The translations under genes were made by a program, and so were the position numbers. Below are positions 25,964 to 34,955 of a stretch of DNA of 38,902 bases, piece after piece (within the stretch, counting starts at the first letter, position 1; every line of letters starts with the position of its first letter). Origin of the DNA: an uncultured Fluviicola sp. (lineage in GTDB: Bacteria; Bacteroidota; Bacteroidia; Flavobacteriales_D; Crocinitomicaceae); NCBI GenBank assembly GCA_937919725.1, contig CALFOS010000258.1:1-38902 (forward strand), written 5' to 3'. The notes beneath the pieces were generated by a model. That model was not told the origin of the DNA. It saw only the letters and a program-made list of their open reading frames with translations, and did not search any database.

Positions 25964-26386
25964 CTACAAATCGTCCGGAAGCGTAATTTCTTTGTATGAT
26001 TTCTGTTTCGGCTTGAGCGCGTCGATGAACACAACTTTAAACTTCTCACCGTCTGTGTTGTAGATCATCTCTGTGATTCCGTTCACTATTACAGGTGGTT
26101 GTTTTTGCGCATTGTAGAATTTTTTCTCCATCAATTCGTACGCATCATCCTCAAACTGTTTGAACACTGATTGAACCAATCCTTTTTCAACTCGTGCTTT
26201 TCCTGAGATGCAATAAGATGTTCCATCCGATTCGAAAAACGTAAGAATTACATTGCGGTGCATATCGTCAGCAACGGCATACGCTCCACGAGTATCAAAC
26301 GCTTTTTGCAAACGAGTGAAGCAATCTTGTGCACTCGCAGTCATTGCAATAAAGACGGTAAGAACGAGTAGTAAACTTTTTTTCAT
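25964..26386 (-). CDS. Small secreted protein, unknown function
   Basis: A 140-residue exported protein with a clear signal peptide (MKKSLLLVLTVFIAMTASAQ, cleavage before DCFTR). The mature 120 residues have an alpha/beta composition with two Cys (CFTR and YCISG) that could form a disulfide. Segments AYAVADDMHRNVILTFF and YELMEKKFYNAQKQ are visible, but I recognise no family. It is likely periplasmic. It is a single gene, with its own promoter upstream and a terminator behind. It is divergent from gmhA with about 110 bases between the starts. Confidence 0.72.
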   Translation of the reverse strand: MKKSLLLVLTVFIAMTASAQDCFTRLQKAFDTRGAYAVADDMHRNVILTFFESDGTSYCISGKARVEKGLVQSVFKQFEDDAYELMEKKFYNAQKQPPVIVNGITEMIYNTDGEKFKVVFIDALKPKQKSYKEITLPDDL

Positions 26387-26418
26387 AGTTTGATATTTTT
26401 GAGCTTCGCTCGGGTTTT

Positions 26419-26426
26419 CAAATATA
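26419..26426 (-). promoter_or_regulatory. Predicted -7 box of the secreted-protein gene
   Basis: On the minus strand TATATTTG fits TAnnTTTG. The leader to the ATG at 26386 is roughly 28 bases and contains the short hairpin GAGC-gaa-GCTC. Confidence 0.55.
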
Positions 26427-26469
26427 GCAAGTTTGATTCAATATTTTCTCTCCTGCATTTAAGATTTTG

Positions 26470-26477
26470 TATTTTTG
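26470..26477 (+). promoter_or_regulatory. Predicted -7 box of gmhA
   Basis: TATTTTTG, an exact TAnnTTTG match, overlaps the in-frame TTG at 26475, so translation should begin at the ATG 26496. Confidence 0.6.
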
Positions 26478-26495
26478 ACAAAAATCTTTTTTCTG

Positions 26496-27065
26496 ATGAG
26501 TGAAAAACAAATAGCAGACCAATTTTCGCAAGCAGCCGAAATTTTGCAAATATTTAACACTCCAGAGAATATGCAACGTATCGCAAAAGCTGGTCAATTA
26601 ATGGTGGAAGCCTTGAAGAACGGAGGGAAAATCATTAGTTGTGGAAATGGAGGGTCGATGTGCGACGCGATGCATTTCGCCGAAGAACTTACGGGTCGTT
26701 TTAGAGATGATCGCGCTTCAATTGCTGCAGTTTCGATTTCAGATCCAAGTCACATCACGTGCGTAGCAAACGATTATGGTTTCGATTTCATCTTTTCGCG
26801 CTACGTGGAGGGGATGGGAAACAAGAATGATGTATTATTGGGAATTTCGACGAGTGGCAATTCAAAAAACGTGCTCAATGCACTACACGCTGCGAAATCT
26901 AAAGGCATGAAAGTGATAGGGTTAACAGGTAAAACAGGCGGGGAAATGGCAAATATTTGTGACGTTGAAATTCGAGCACCAAAATCCGAGTACGCCGACC
27001 GCGCTCAAGAAATTCATATTAAAGTGATTCATTCATTGATTCACTATATTGAAAATAATCTATAA
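26496..27065 (+). CDS. gmhA: Phosphoheptose isomerase GmhA (sedoheptulose 7-phosphate isomerase)
   Basis: GmhA converts sedoheptulose 7-phosphate to D-glycero-D-manno-heptose 7-phosphate, the first step to ADP-heptose for LPS core or glycoprotein glycans. The 189 residues closely follow E. coli Gmh[57 protein letters not shown] and [16 protein letters not shown], with the SIS phosphosugar-binding fold and the His/Glu zinc and catalytic residues. The predicted promoter overlaps the upstream TTG, so I place the start at 26496. No other heptose genes (gmhB, hldE) are near. The enzyme is cytosolic and homotetrameric. Confidence 0.95.
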   Translation: MSEKQIADQFSQAAEILQIFNTPENMQRIAKAGQLMVEALKNGGKIISCGNGGSMCDAMHFAEELTGRFRDDRASIAAVSISDPSHITCVANDYGFDFIFSRYVEGMGNKNDVLLGISTSGNSKNVLNALHAAKSKGMKVIGLTGKTGGEMANICDVEIRAPKSEYADRAQEIHIKVIHSLIHYIENNL

Positions 27066-27093
27066 GAATCAGAAACTGGGCAATTGAAAATAG

Positions 27094-27101
27094 TATCTTT
27101 G
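27094..27101 (+). promoter_or_regulatory. Predicted -7 box of the TerB-like gene
   Basis: TATCTTTG is an exact TAnnTTTG match, 21 bases before the ATG at 27123. It makes the in-frame TTG at 27084 an unlikely start. Confidence 0.5.
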
Positions 27102-27122
27102 CCACGAATTTTAAGAAGACAA

Positions 27123-27545
27123 ATGGGAACAATCGCACAATTTTTTGAATCAGGTGAGCAGAGCGCAAACAAAGGATATTTTAACAACTTGGTAATGCTT
27201 GCGCGTATAGATGGTAAAGTGGACAACGATGAAATCAATTTGTTGACACGAATTGCAACTCGATTGGGATTGACATCGAAACAAGTGAAAGAAATTATTG
27301 AGCACCCGGATCAATACCCAATGGTGCCGCCAGTTTCACTTGAAGAACGCTACGAACGATTTATTCAATTTGTGAAAATGATCTGCGTTAACGGACATAT
27401 CGAACCAAGTGAAGAACGTCTCGTATCCAAATACGGAACAGCACTTGGCATGACGGAGGAAAGCATCGAAAAAATGTACCCGATCATTTTAGCAAAAGTG
27501 AAAGCAGGAATTTCAAGAGATGTAATTTTGGAAGATATTCTCTAA
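27123..27545 (+). CDS. TerB-like protein
   Basis: A 140-residue helical soluble protein. Repeated pattern: NLVMLARIDGKVDNDEINLLTRIATRLGL in the first half and FIQFVKMICVNGHIEPSEERLVSKYGTALGM in the second; each has the acidic loop (DGKVDNDE, NGHIEPSEE) found in TerB/DjlA-type domains that bind metal. The function of these small TerB proteins is unknown; tellurite resistance should not be read from the name. I use the ATG at 27123, downstream of a -7 box. It is a separate unit after gmhA with a terminator behind it. Confidence 0.8.
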   Translation: MGTIAQFFESGEQSANKGYFNNLVMLARIDGKVDNDEINLLTRIATRLGLTSKQVKEIIEHPDQYPMVPPVSLEERYERFIQFVKMICVNGHIEPSEERLVSKYGTALGMTEESIEKMYPIILAKVKAGISRDVILEDIL

Positions 27546-27567
27546 GAGCTATAAATAATTTACATTG

Positions 27568-27597
27568 AGCCATTTCACATCGAGGTGGCTTTTTTTT
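27568..27597 (+). terminator. Terminator of the TerB-like gene
   Basis: AGCCA (27568-27572) pairs with TGGCT (27586-27590) and is followed by seven T. The stem is short but the T tract is strong. Confidence 0.7.
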
Positions 27598-27713
27598 GTA
27601 CACATCTAAGCTTTCCTCAAAACTTACCCTCAATACGCTATGCTAAGTGCCAATTGTGAATAACTCCGTGAATTCATTTATAAAATTGTTTCCCGCAACC
27701 GCTCAATATTCAC

Positions 27714-27721
27714 TAATTTTG
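27714..27721 (+). promoter_or_regulatory. Predicted -7 box of the fur-purA operon
   Basis: TAATTTTG matches TAnnTTTG and lies 17 bases before the ATG at 27739. An out-of-frame ATG at 27729 comes first in the expected transcript. Confidence 0.55.
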
Positions 27722-27738
27722 TTGCTTAATGAATGTGA

Positions 27739-28191
27739 ATGATTCAGGAAGAGTTACAAAGTACCGTCAAGGACATTTTCTCGGCATATCTTGAGAAAAA
27801 TGGGCATCGGAAAACCCCCGAACGCTTTGCCATACTCGCGGAAATCTACAATTACACGGGGCACTTCGATATCGAATCGCTTTATGTGGAGATGAAAAAT
27901 CAAAACTACCGCGTTTCGAGAGCCACACTTTATAATACCATCGAGCTTTTACTCGCTTGTAACTTGGTCCGAAAACACCAATTTGGAAAAAACATCGCAC
28001 AGTTCGAGAAATCACACGGATCAAAACAACACGATCACGTGATTTTAACTGATACTGGAGAGTTGATCGAATTTTGTGATCCACGGATTCAAACGATCAA
28101 AGCGACTGTAGAAGAAATCTTTGGAATCGACATTCAGCACCACTCACTCTACTTCTACGGAGTTCGAAAAGATGTATCCACCGATAAATAA
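27739..28191 (+). CDS. Fur-family transcriptional regulator
   Basis: A 150-residue Fur/PerR-like regulator with an N-terminal winged helix ([36 protein letters not shown]) and a C-terminal dimer/metal domain. Metal ligands HDH in [18 protein letters not shown] and the late HHSLYFYG are present. The CxxC pair that binds structural zinc in E. coli Fur is missing: the corresponding positions read TDTG, and there is no second pair near the C terminus. It probably senses Fe, Zn or peroxide and represses metal genes. The ATG at 27739 follows a -7 box; it heads an operon with STAS, purA and an OstA-like gene. Confidence 0.9.
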   Translation: MIQEELQSTVKDIFSAYLEKNGHRKTPERFAILAEIYNYTGHFDIESLYVEMKNQNYRVSRATLYNTIELLLACNLVRKHQFGKNIAQFEKSHGSKQHDHVILTDTGELIEFCDPRIQTIKATVEEIFGIDIQHHSLYFYGVRKDVSTDK

Positions 28192-28197
28192 GCGCAC

Positions 28198-28551
28198 GTG
28201 AATTTGACCTACGACATATCCATTCATGATCCTGTTATTGTTTATACTTTGAAAGGAAAAATAACGACAGACGACGATTATCTCGGACTCGAAAAAGAAG
28301 TGTTCAATCACTTAAATCAGAATTATTACCGAATCGTGTTCAATCTCACCGAACTCACTCATACCAATTCCTCTGGGATAGGATTCTTTATGCGTACCCT
28401 CACTAAGACGCGCATCATGGGAGGAGATTTGGTACTCACGAACATCTCGGGCAACGTAGAAAAGATCTTCGAGATCGCAAAATTAACGGAAGTTTATACC
28501 ATCTGTGACAACGAAACAGCTGGAATTCAATATTTTAATACACCAAAATGA
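28198..28551 (+). CDS. STAS-domain protein (anti-sigma antagonist-like)
   Basis: A 117-residue single STAS domain, with the strand-helix pattern and the conserved block LTHTNSSGIGFFMRTLT, in which the Ser of NSSG is the usual phosphorylation site of SpoIIAA-type antagonists. The start is GTG, six bases after the fur stop. The stop overlaps purA (ATGA). No anti-sigma kinase or sigma factor lies in the window, so its partner is unknown; partner-switching control is a family property, not a demonstrated role here. The gene order fur, STAS, purA is a known flavobacterial arrangement as far as I recall. Confidence 0.85.
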   Translation: MNLTYDISIHDPVIVYTLKGKITTDDDYLGLEKEVFNHLNQNYYRIVFNLTELTHTNSSGIGFFMRTLTKTRIMGGDLVLTNISGNVEKIFEIAKLTEVYTICDNETAGIQYFNTPK

Positions 28552-29831
28552 AAGTAGACGTTTTACTTGGTTTACAATGGGGCGACGAAGGCAAAGGAAA
28601 GATTGTTGACGTACTCACGCCAAATTATGACATCATCGCACGATTTCAGGGTGGACCAAATGCTGGTCACACACTCGAATTCAACGGTATCAAACATGTC
28701 TTGCACACCATTCCATCGGGAATTTTCCGTGAAGGAGTGCTCAACTTGATTGGCAACGGTGTAGTGATCGATCCAGTGATTTTTAAAGCTGAGTTAGCGA
28801 AATTAGCTCCGTACAACATCGACATCAAATCGCGTTTGATCATTTCAAAAAAAGCGCACTTGATTCTTCCAACGCACCGTTTGCTCGATGCAGCATCCGA
28901 AGCAGCGAAAGGAAAAGATAAAATTGGTTCGACTTTGAAAGGAATCGGTCCAACGTACATGGATAAAACGGGTCGAAACGGCTTGCGCGTTGGAGATATC
29001 TTCTCGCTAAATTTCGAAACGAAATACAATGCATTGGTCAACAAGCACAAAGACATTTTGAATCACTATGCGGATTTCGAGTACGATTTGACAGAATTGG
29101 AAGGTCCATGGCTTCAAGCGATCGATGAATTGCGCGAATTGACAGCAGTCGACAGCGAACAATACTTGAACGATGCCATGAAAGCTGGTAAGAAGGTGCT
29201 GGCAGAAGGCGCGCAAGGAACAATGCTCGACATCGACTTTGGAACGTATCCATTTGTCACTTCATCCAACACCGTGACGGCTGGAACCTGCACAGGATTG
29301 GGAATTGCACCAACGAAAATTGGTGAGGTGATCGGGATCTTCAAAGCGTACTGCACACGTGTTGGAAGTGGACCTTTCCCAACGGAATTAGACAACGAAG
29401 TAGGAGAAAGAATTCGCACAGAAGGATTCGAATTTGGCGCGACAACTGGACGTCCGCGTCGTTGTGGCTGGGTCGATATTCCGCAGTTGAAGTACGCAAT
29501 CATGATCAACGGAGTCACAGAACTTTCGATGATGAAATCGGATGTACTCGACAAATTTGACACCATAAAAGCATGTACGCACTATATTATTGACGGCGAG
29601 CGATACGATTACTTCCCTTACGACGTTAATGACGTGGAAGTTATTCCTGTTTACGAAGACATTAAAGGGTGGAATTGTGACACAACAAAATTAAGTTCAT
29701 ACGATGATGCTCCGAAGGAGTTGAAAGACTACGTCGAGTATTTGGAACAAAAATTGGAAGTACCGATCACGGTTGTATCGGTAGGACCAGATAGAACACA
29801 AACATTAAGTAACAAAAAAGTGCTCGCTTGA
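28548..29831 (+). CDS. purA: Adenylosuccinate synthetase PurA
   Basis: PurA catalyses IMP plus aspartate plus GTP to adenylosuccinate, the first step from IMP to AMP. The 427 residues are of usual length. Asp13 in GLQWGDEGKGKIVDV and His41 in GGPNAGHT are the catalytic pair. STLKGIGPTYMDKTGRNGLR, EGAQGTMLDIDFGTYPFVTS and FGATTGRPRRCGW are further invariant blocks. It starts within the STAS stop, so it is translationally coupled, and its stop overlaps the TTG start of the OstA-like gene (TTGA). The protein is cytosolic and dimeric. Confidence 0.98.
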   Translation: MKVDVLLGLQWGDEGKGKIVDVLTPNYDIIARFQGGPNAGHTLEFNGIKHVLHTIPSGIFREGVLNLIGNGVVIDPVIFKAELAKLAPYNIDIKSRLIISKKAHLILPTHRLLDAASEAAKGKDKIGSTLKGIGPTYMDKTGRNGLRVGDIFSLNFETKYNALVNKHKDILNHYADFEYDLTELEGPWLQAIDELRELTAVDSEQYLNDAMKAGKKVLAEGAQGTMLDIDFGTYPFVTSSNTVTAGTCTGLGIAPTKIGEVIGIFKAYCTRVGSGPFPTELDNEVGERIRTEGFEFGATTGRPRRCGWVDIPQLKYAIMINGVTELSMMKSDVLDKFDTIKACTHYIIDGERYDYFPYDVNDVEVIPVYEDIKGWNCDTTKLSSYDDAPKELKDYVEYLEQKLEVPITVVSVGPDRTQTLSNKKVLA

Positions 29832-31444
29832 TCTCACTTAAAAATAGTGTGAAAAGTGCGCTCCTTGGATGCGCACTTTTTTTGCTTTCTGCGAATAGCT
29901 TCGCTCAGAACAACATTCTAGAGCTGCTTCCAGGTGCAAAAAAAATGATCTACGACAAAGATTCCGATAAGCACCGCTTGATTGGAAACGTCAACTTTAT
30001 CTACCAAGGAAATAAAATGTACTGCGATTCAGCGCACTACTACGAGCGAAAGAAAGTCGTGAAGGCGTATGGAAAAGTGCACGTAAACAAGCGTGATACA
30101 CTCAATTTATTCTGCGATTCGCTCAGCTACGATGGCAATACACGTTTGGCCAAATTGTGGGGTCACGTGCGCGTGCGTGATAACGAATACAAACTCTCCA
30201 CCGACTCGCTTGAATACGACACCCGCGGTGGACATGCAACGTATCGGAACGGAGGACGTGTGGAAAGTATCCTAACGAATGAAGTATTGACCAGTCGCGT
30301 TGGTTATTTCCATCCCGAGACGAAAAATTTCTTCTTCAGCAATAAGGTCAAGTACAAAAGTGCCGACATCACGATGACCACAGACACGCTACGTTATCTC
30401 TACAGTCAGAAGAAAACATTTTTCTACGGTCCGACGAACATCGACACCAAGGGCGCGAAAATTTACTGCGAATCGGGTTGGTACAACATCGAAACAGAAG
30501 AAGGAACGCTTTACAAAAATGCCGAAATCCACAGAGAGAATGAACTCATCAAAGGCGATACGCTCATTTATCAGCCCAAATTAGGTACTTCGATTGGACG
30601 AGGAAATGTGTATTACCGCGATTCGACTCAAAAAATGTCCTTTAAAGGGGATTACGGATTTATCTCAGACAGTCTTCATTACACCTTGCTGAGTGGTCAC
30701 ACACTCGCCGTCAAAGAATTGGACAATGACACGATGTACGTTCACGCAGATACGCTCTACTCTTTCAAACACGACTCGATCGAGTACATGCGCGCGTACC
30801 AAAACGCATCCATCTTCTCATCTAAATTCCAATGCAAAGCCGACAGTATTTCCTACACGCCCAACGAAGATAAAATGGAACTATTCCGCGATCCAATCGT
30901 GTGGTCAAACGGCGCAGAGCTCAAAGGCGATTCAATGGAACTACAACTCAGCGACTCCATTTTGCGCCGTGTAATCATCAAAAATAAAGGCTCCGTGATC
31001 ATGTCGGTGGACAATGACAAACTCTATAATCAGATTGGCGGAAAAGAAATCATCGCCTACTTCCGCGACAACGATTTGTACCGAACCAATGTAAATGGAA
31101 ACGCAATCACGATTTTTTATCCAGAAGATGAAACCAAAACTGACTCCACGGTGGTGAAAGAACGAATGGGTATGAACCGAATCTATTCGAGCACTTTGCG
31201 TATCGATATTGATAGTAATGAAGTAAGTGGGATTACTTATTTGGGCGAACCCGACGGCGTTTTTTATCCGATGGATCAAATCGATAAAGACGAGCAATTC
31301 ATTCCAGGATTTGAGTGGCTTGATTTACTCCGACCGCGATCATTTGAAGATCTATTGAAAGAAAAAGTTGTGGTGATTGAGGAAGAATTGGAAGAAGCAG
31401 AAGATGAATCGCTCGAAAAAATCGACCCCCTCGACATCAAATAA
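29828..31444 (+). CDS. OstA/LptA-like exported protein
   Basis: A 538-residue exported protein of the OstA/LptA-LptD N-terminal type. A signal peptide (residues about 5-27, ALLGCALFLLSANSFAQ) is followed by a long repeated beta structure with motifs like MYCDSAHYYERKKVVKAYG, LFCDSLSYDGNTRLAKL and STDSLEYDTRGG, the typical jellyroll repeats of LPS-transport proteins. It lacks the LptD barrel. It likely contributes to the periplasmic LPS bridge of a Bacteroidota cell. The start is TTG at 29828, overlapping the purA stop (TTGA). An acidic tail ends it. Role inferred from family; it fits lpxB and gmhA elsewhere. Confidence 0.85.
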   Translation: MISLKNSVKSALLGCALFLLSANSFAQNNILELLPGAKKMIYDKDSDKHRLIGNVNFIYQGNKMYCDSAHYYERKKVVKAYGKVHVNKRDTLNLFCDSLSYDGNTRLAKLWGHVRVRDNEYKLSTDSLEYDTRGGHATYRNGGRVESILTNEVLTSRVGYFHPETKNFFFSNKVKYKSADITMTTDTLRYLYSQKKTFFYGPTNIDTKGAKIYCESGWYNIETEEGTLYKNAEIHRENELIKGDTLIYQPKLGTSIGRGNVYYRDSTQKMSFKGDYGFISDSLHYTLLSGHTLAVKELDNDTMYVHADTLYSFKHDSIEYMRAYQNASIFSSKFQCKADSISYTPNEDKMELFRDPIVWSNGAELKGDSMELQLSDSILRRVIIKNKGSVIMSVDNDKLYNQIGGKEIIAYFRDNDLYRTNVNGNAITIFYPEDETKTDSTVVKERMGMNRIYSSTLRIDIDSNEVSGITYLGEPDGVFYPMDQIDKDEQFIPGFEWLDLLRPRSFEDLLKEKVVVIEEELEEAEDESLEKIDPLDIK

Positions 31445-31535
31445 GCGGAATTCCGTGTTAAAAATTTCCTATTAAATCGATCGCGCTGACCCAACTGAAT
31501 AATTTCAATTAATTTAAGCGTCTCAAAGTTGACTT

Positions 31536-32612
31536 ATGAAATCTATTCGACCATATCTACCCTGGACACTTCGGATCCTTGTTGCGTTTTTATTCCTGTT
31601 TTCGGCGTATGCCAAAATTTACCCATCAGCAAGTTTCGCGCTTCCAACTTTCGAAGCTAAGCAACTCGTTCCACTTGGATTTCCAGAATGGTTAGCTCCA
31701 TATTTCTCGCGATTGATGATTGCACTCGAGTTTGCTTTGGGAATTGGAATCCTTCAAAAACACTTCCTCAAACGTATTATCGTTCCAGCAACCATCGCAT
31801 TATTGGTGATTTTCTGTATTCATTTGTCATATGGTATCGCAACGGGAGTTGGTGGAAATTGCGGTTGTTTCGGAGAATTGCTTCCGATGTCGCCTCTTCA
31901 AGCACTCATCAAAAATATTATCACAATTGCATTATTGGCGTGGTTGTTCAAAATGTTGCCAAAAGATACGCCTCCGCACAATTTGCCTCTACTCGGATTG
32001 ATGTACACCGTTCCTGCGTTGTACCTATTCATGATCGCACCGATTCAAAATACAACATCAGTTTCCGCGGCAAACGCTGTAATTGTCGACGATGAACCCT
32101 TTGTAGATACAACGAGTGTTCTGGTTTTAGACACGACTGTTAAAGTGAAAACTCCAACTACCGATAGCACTAAGCCAATTGCCGTAGAAGTTCCGAAAGA
32201 CACTTCACCGAAAAAAGTGACATCACAGTTCAGTAAATACGTTCCAGCATCGATCAAACTAGACGAAGGAAAGAAAATTCTCTGCTTGTTTGCTCCCGGT
32301 TGTGAGCATTGTCAAGCAACAGCGAAAATTCTCACGCGCATGCGCAAGGAAGATCCGAACTTCCCGAAAGTCTACATTATTTTCATGGACGAAGCGCCCG
32401 AAGAAATTCCAGCCTTCTTTGCATTTGCTGGATCAAATTATTCCTATCAAATTGAAGACGTAGGCAAATTCTGGAGCATCCTCGGTGGAACTCGCGACAC
32501 GCCTGGCGTTGTGTACTTGTGGAACGGAAACATTCGTTATTTCTCAGATGGAATTGATGCGAAAGCGTTCGACGAGAAAGCCTTGAAGAAGGAATTGGCG
32601 AAGGAGAAGTAA
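31536..32612 (+). CDS. DoxX/MauE-type membrane protein with thioredoxin-like domain (BT_3928 family)
   Basis: A 358-residue inner-membrane protein. The N-terminal part (residues about 10-175) has four to five helices of the MauE/DoxX type, with GVGGNCGCFGELLPMSP near residue 105 as its two-Cys motif. A linker rich in Thr/Ser/Asp (about 178-230) leads to a thioredoxin-like domain with the active-site CEHC at Cys256 and Cys259. This composition matches the BT_3928 family. The likely role is disulfide exchange in the periplasm, analogous to vitamin K epoxide reductase or DsbD pathways. It begins 91 bases after the OstA-like gene. Confidence 0.85.
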   Translation: MKSIRPYLPWTLRILVAFLFLFSAYAKIYPSASFALPTFEAKQLVPLGFPEWLAPYFSRLMIALEFALGIGILQKHFLKRIIVPATIALLVIFCIHLSYGIATGVGGNCGCFGELLPMSPLQALIKNIITIALLAWLFKMLPKDTPPHNLPLLGLMYTVPALYLFMIAPIQNTTSVSAANAVIVDDEPFVDTTSVLVLDTTVKVKTPTTDSTKPIAVEVPKDTSPKKVTSQFSKYVPASIKLDEGKKILCLFAPGCEHCQATAKILTRMRKEDPNFPKVYIIFMDEAPEEIPAFFAFAGSNYSYQIEDVGKFWSILGGTRDTPGVVYLWNGNIRYFSDGIDAKAFDEKALKKELAKEK

Positions 32613-32704
32613 AATGCACTCGCATTGAAAGATTTGAAAATTTAAAGATTCAATTAATCGTTCAGTTATTCAATTTTTCAACCATTTCATCATTCAATTA
32701 AACT

Positions 32705-33157
32705 ATGATCAAATTGCACCAATTCTCTTTTATTATCTTGGCTTCACTGCTTCTCACATCCTGTTCGGATGAGTCAGAAACGACGGCTAAATCTCCCGAA
32801 GAAATTGCCAAAGAAGAAGCAGCGTCGCTCGAAGGTCCAAAAAACTGGAAAGAAATAAAGTTGGCCATTGTGAGTCGTGATGCAGAAGCATTGAGAGCAT
32901 TGACTCCCGAAAAAATCAATGAAGAACGATTTAATAAATTGATTGCACGCTTGTTTCAAGACGATATCAACAAAGCCATGGCTGGAACGAAATTCAAAGA
33001 TCTCGTTTCCATTGGGCAAAACGGAGATGAAATTTATGCGTTTTATTTCGGTGGAACAACCATTGCCGGAGATTACACGTACAAGCATGATACAGAAATG
33101 TTCGTCAAACTGTTGCCAGATGGATTGTGCGTTTGGAATTTTATGTTGGCGGAGTAG
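32705..33157 (+). CDS. Small lipoprotein, unknown function
   Basis: A 150-residue exported lipoprotein. The signal peptide ends in LLLTSCSDE, a lipobox with Cys20 as the lipid-modified residue. The mature part starts with an acidic, Lys/Glu-rich stretch (KSPEEIAKEEAASLEG) and continues as an alpha/beta domain (WKEIKLAIVSRDAEALRALTPEKINEERFN, IYAFYFGGTTIAGDYTY, MFVKLLPDGLCVWNFML). I recognise no family. It likely faces the periplasm or the cell surface. It follows the BT_3928-type gene by 92 AT-rich bases and may be its cotranscribed partner. Confidence 0.75.
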   Translation: MIKLHQFSFIILASLLLTSCSDESETTAKSPEEIAKEEAASLEGPKNWKEIKLAIVSRDAEALRALTPEKINEERFNKLIARLFQDDINKAMAGTKFKDLVSIGQNGDEIYAFYFGGTTIAGDYTYKHDTEMFVKLLPDGLCVWNFMLAE

Positions 33158-33305
33158 ACCGCATATTCCCCTTCTCAGCGATAGAGTATTTATCCTAGCA
33201 ACGATCTATTGATCCTGTCAAACCAAGCTAAATACTACCAGAAAGGACACATACGCAAATCTCAAATTTTGATCTACTCAATAAAACCTAAGGGTCAATC
33301 ATAAT

Positions 33306-33335
33306 CAAAAAAAAGCCCCTCATTTCTGAAGGGCT
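33306..33335 (-). terminator. Terminator of the T9SS cargo gene
   Basis: On the minus strand AGCCCTT (33335-33329) pairs with AGGGGCT (33320-33314) with an eight-base loop, followed by a run of T. It lies 25 bases past the stop of the minus-strand gene. Confidence 0.8.
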
Positions 33336-33359
33336 ATCTGAATAAATTTGGTAGTGATG

Positions 33360-34683
33360 CTAATACTCAATTTCCATCACGCGTTCCATTGTCCCATCTC
33401 TGTAGATGAAGATGAGCGGAGTATTCGGGACAAACTTCGTTTCACGCCCCATTAAATCAACAATTTTTACCAATTCTTTGCTGTCTTGCGCAAGCTCTTC
33501 GATTCCCGTGAAATCGATCAGTGTACACACAGAGGTGTCCAAGCAACCTTGAATGGTGAGTTCAATTGCATAATTCCCCGTTACTGTTGCTGTATACGAT
33601 TGATTCGTTTCTCCTATGATTGGAGAGAAGGCAGTGTCACAATTGACCCATTGGTAGCTTGCAAAGGTTTCATTTGACGTAATAGTTGGTCCGCTAACCG
33701 TCACAGTATTATCAATCGCTGGGTTGATCACGTTTTGTGTTTGCGTGGTGACATTTCCATTTCCATCATCAAATGTCCAAGTAATTGTCGAATTTCCAAG
33801 TGTTTGAATAGGCGCAGTTGTTGTCGTGGTTCCCGTGATGACTCCCGCACAGTTATCCATAGCTGTTGGAGGCGTTAAAGTCGTCACTTCACATTGATTG
33901 GTGAGATCTGGTAATTGTGTGAGATCTGGAACAGGCGGAGTTACATCGGCAATCACAATATCTTGCGTTTGTGAGGTAGTATTCCCCGCACCATCATCGT
34001 ACGACCACGTTATTTGCGTAGGTCCTTGTGTCGTGATTGGAAAGGTGACATTTGGAACACCATCCACCACATCGCCACAACTGTTGGTGGCAGTAGGAGG
34101 CGTTGTGATGGTAACCGAACATTCGTCATTTACAACAGGTAATTGAGTCAAGTCAGCCGTAATTCCAGATGGCGCACATCCCGGCCCGATGCTAATTTCA
34201 AAGTAAAAATCCGTAGTCGCCAGTGCCGATCCATCTTGCCACGCATGTCCTCCGGCATATTGACTTCCTGTCGTAAATCGAAAATTCTGAGTTGTCGCTT
34301 CAAAACGGAAAGAATATTGATTCCCTGAAGTCAAAGGCAAGGTTCCCGTAATATTGATCGTGATTGGTGATCCATTTCCTGCAACAGGAATATTAGGGTA
34401 AGCTTGCGTATAAATAGCGGTTCCGTTCGCTACATTCCCATTATATACAAACAAGATTGCCCCCGGAAAAGTTCCCGCCTGAGATGCTGTTAATTGGAAG
34501 TAATTCATATCCCCTGAACAAGGAGCCGTAAAGCTTTGGACATAATCAAACGTACCAGTATTATTCGTAGTGTTATAGGTTGCTGGCGTATTCAAAATTG
34601 TACATTGAGCATTGACAGAAATTCCTGAAAAAGTCAGTATCAGCAGGGGATGCGCTCTTTAAATTTAGTAGTGATTTTATCAT
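33360..34683 (-). CDS. Secreted HYR-repeat protein with T9SS C-terminal sorting domain, frameshifted at the signal peptide
   Basis: A surface protein of the type IX secretion route. The C terminus VKIVDLMGRETKFVPN then PLIFIYRDGTMERVMEIEY is a T9SS type A sorting domain. In front are an Ig-like segment (residues ~320-360 of the long frame, YQWVNCDTAFSPIIGE), two HYR-like repeats with TPPTA...CGDVV and TPPTAMDNCAGVI, and an N-terminal carbohydrate- or fibronectin-like part. The long frame opens at TTG 34595, but upstream in the same frame TFSGISVNAQC is a signal-peptide end. The start MIKSLLNLKSAS is at ATG 34683 in another frame. Removing one C from the CCCC run (plus strand GGGG 34646-34649) joins them into a 440-residue protein with a clean signal peptide. 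It may be an assembly error, phase variation or a pseudogene. Confidence 0.8.
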
Positions 34684-34955
34684 AGTTAATTAGTTTTTAT
34701 TCGTTGAAGATAATTATTCTAGTTGTGATTTGAACAATCATTTTCTCTTAACTCGATTTTATTGAACCACATAAATGTCCGTTTGCCAACCGAATTGGTC
34801 AAATTATGTTCTAATCACGTCGCTAGTAACTTATGTTCAATTGTCCAACGGTAACAATCTAAAAGCTCCATTTAAAAATATTCCAGTCGATAATTCCTTT
34901 TTCGTCTCTATAACCTCCATTTCGTCGTACCTTTGCACAATTCTTACAACGCGAT
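34684..34955. other. Divergent intergenic region between the T9SS cargo gene and DEAD-box gene
   Basis: A 272-base AT-rich gap. It contains the DEAD-box promoter (34928-34935). No convincing ORF or strong hairpin is seen. Confidence 0.5.
34928..34935 (+). promoter_or_regulatory. Predicted -7 box of the second DEAD-box gene
   Basis: TACCTTTG matches TAnnTTTG and lies 20 bases before the ATG at 34956. Confidence 0.55.

Noticed and set aside
27123-27545. Tellurite-resistance function for the TerB-like gene
   Set aside because: Only the TerB-like fold is present; no ter operon genes are near, so resistance is not supported.
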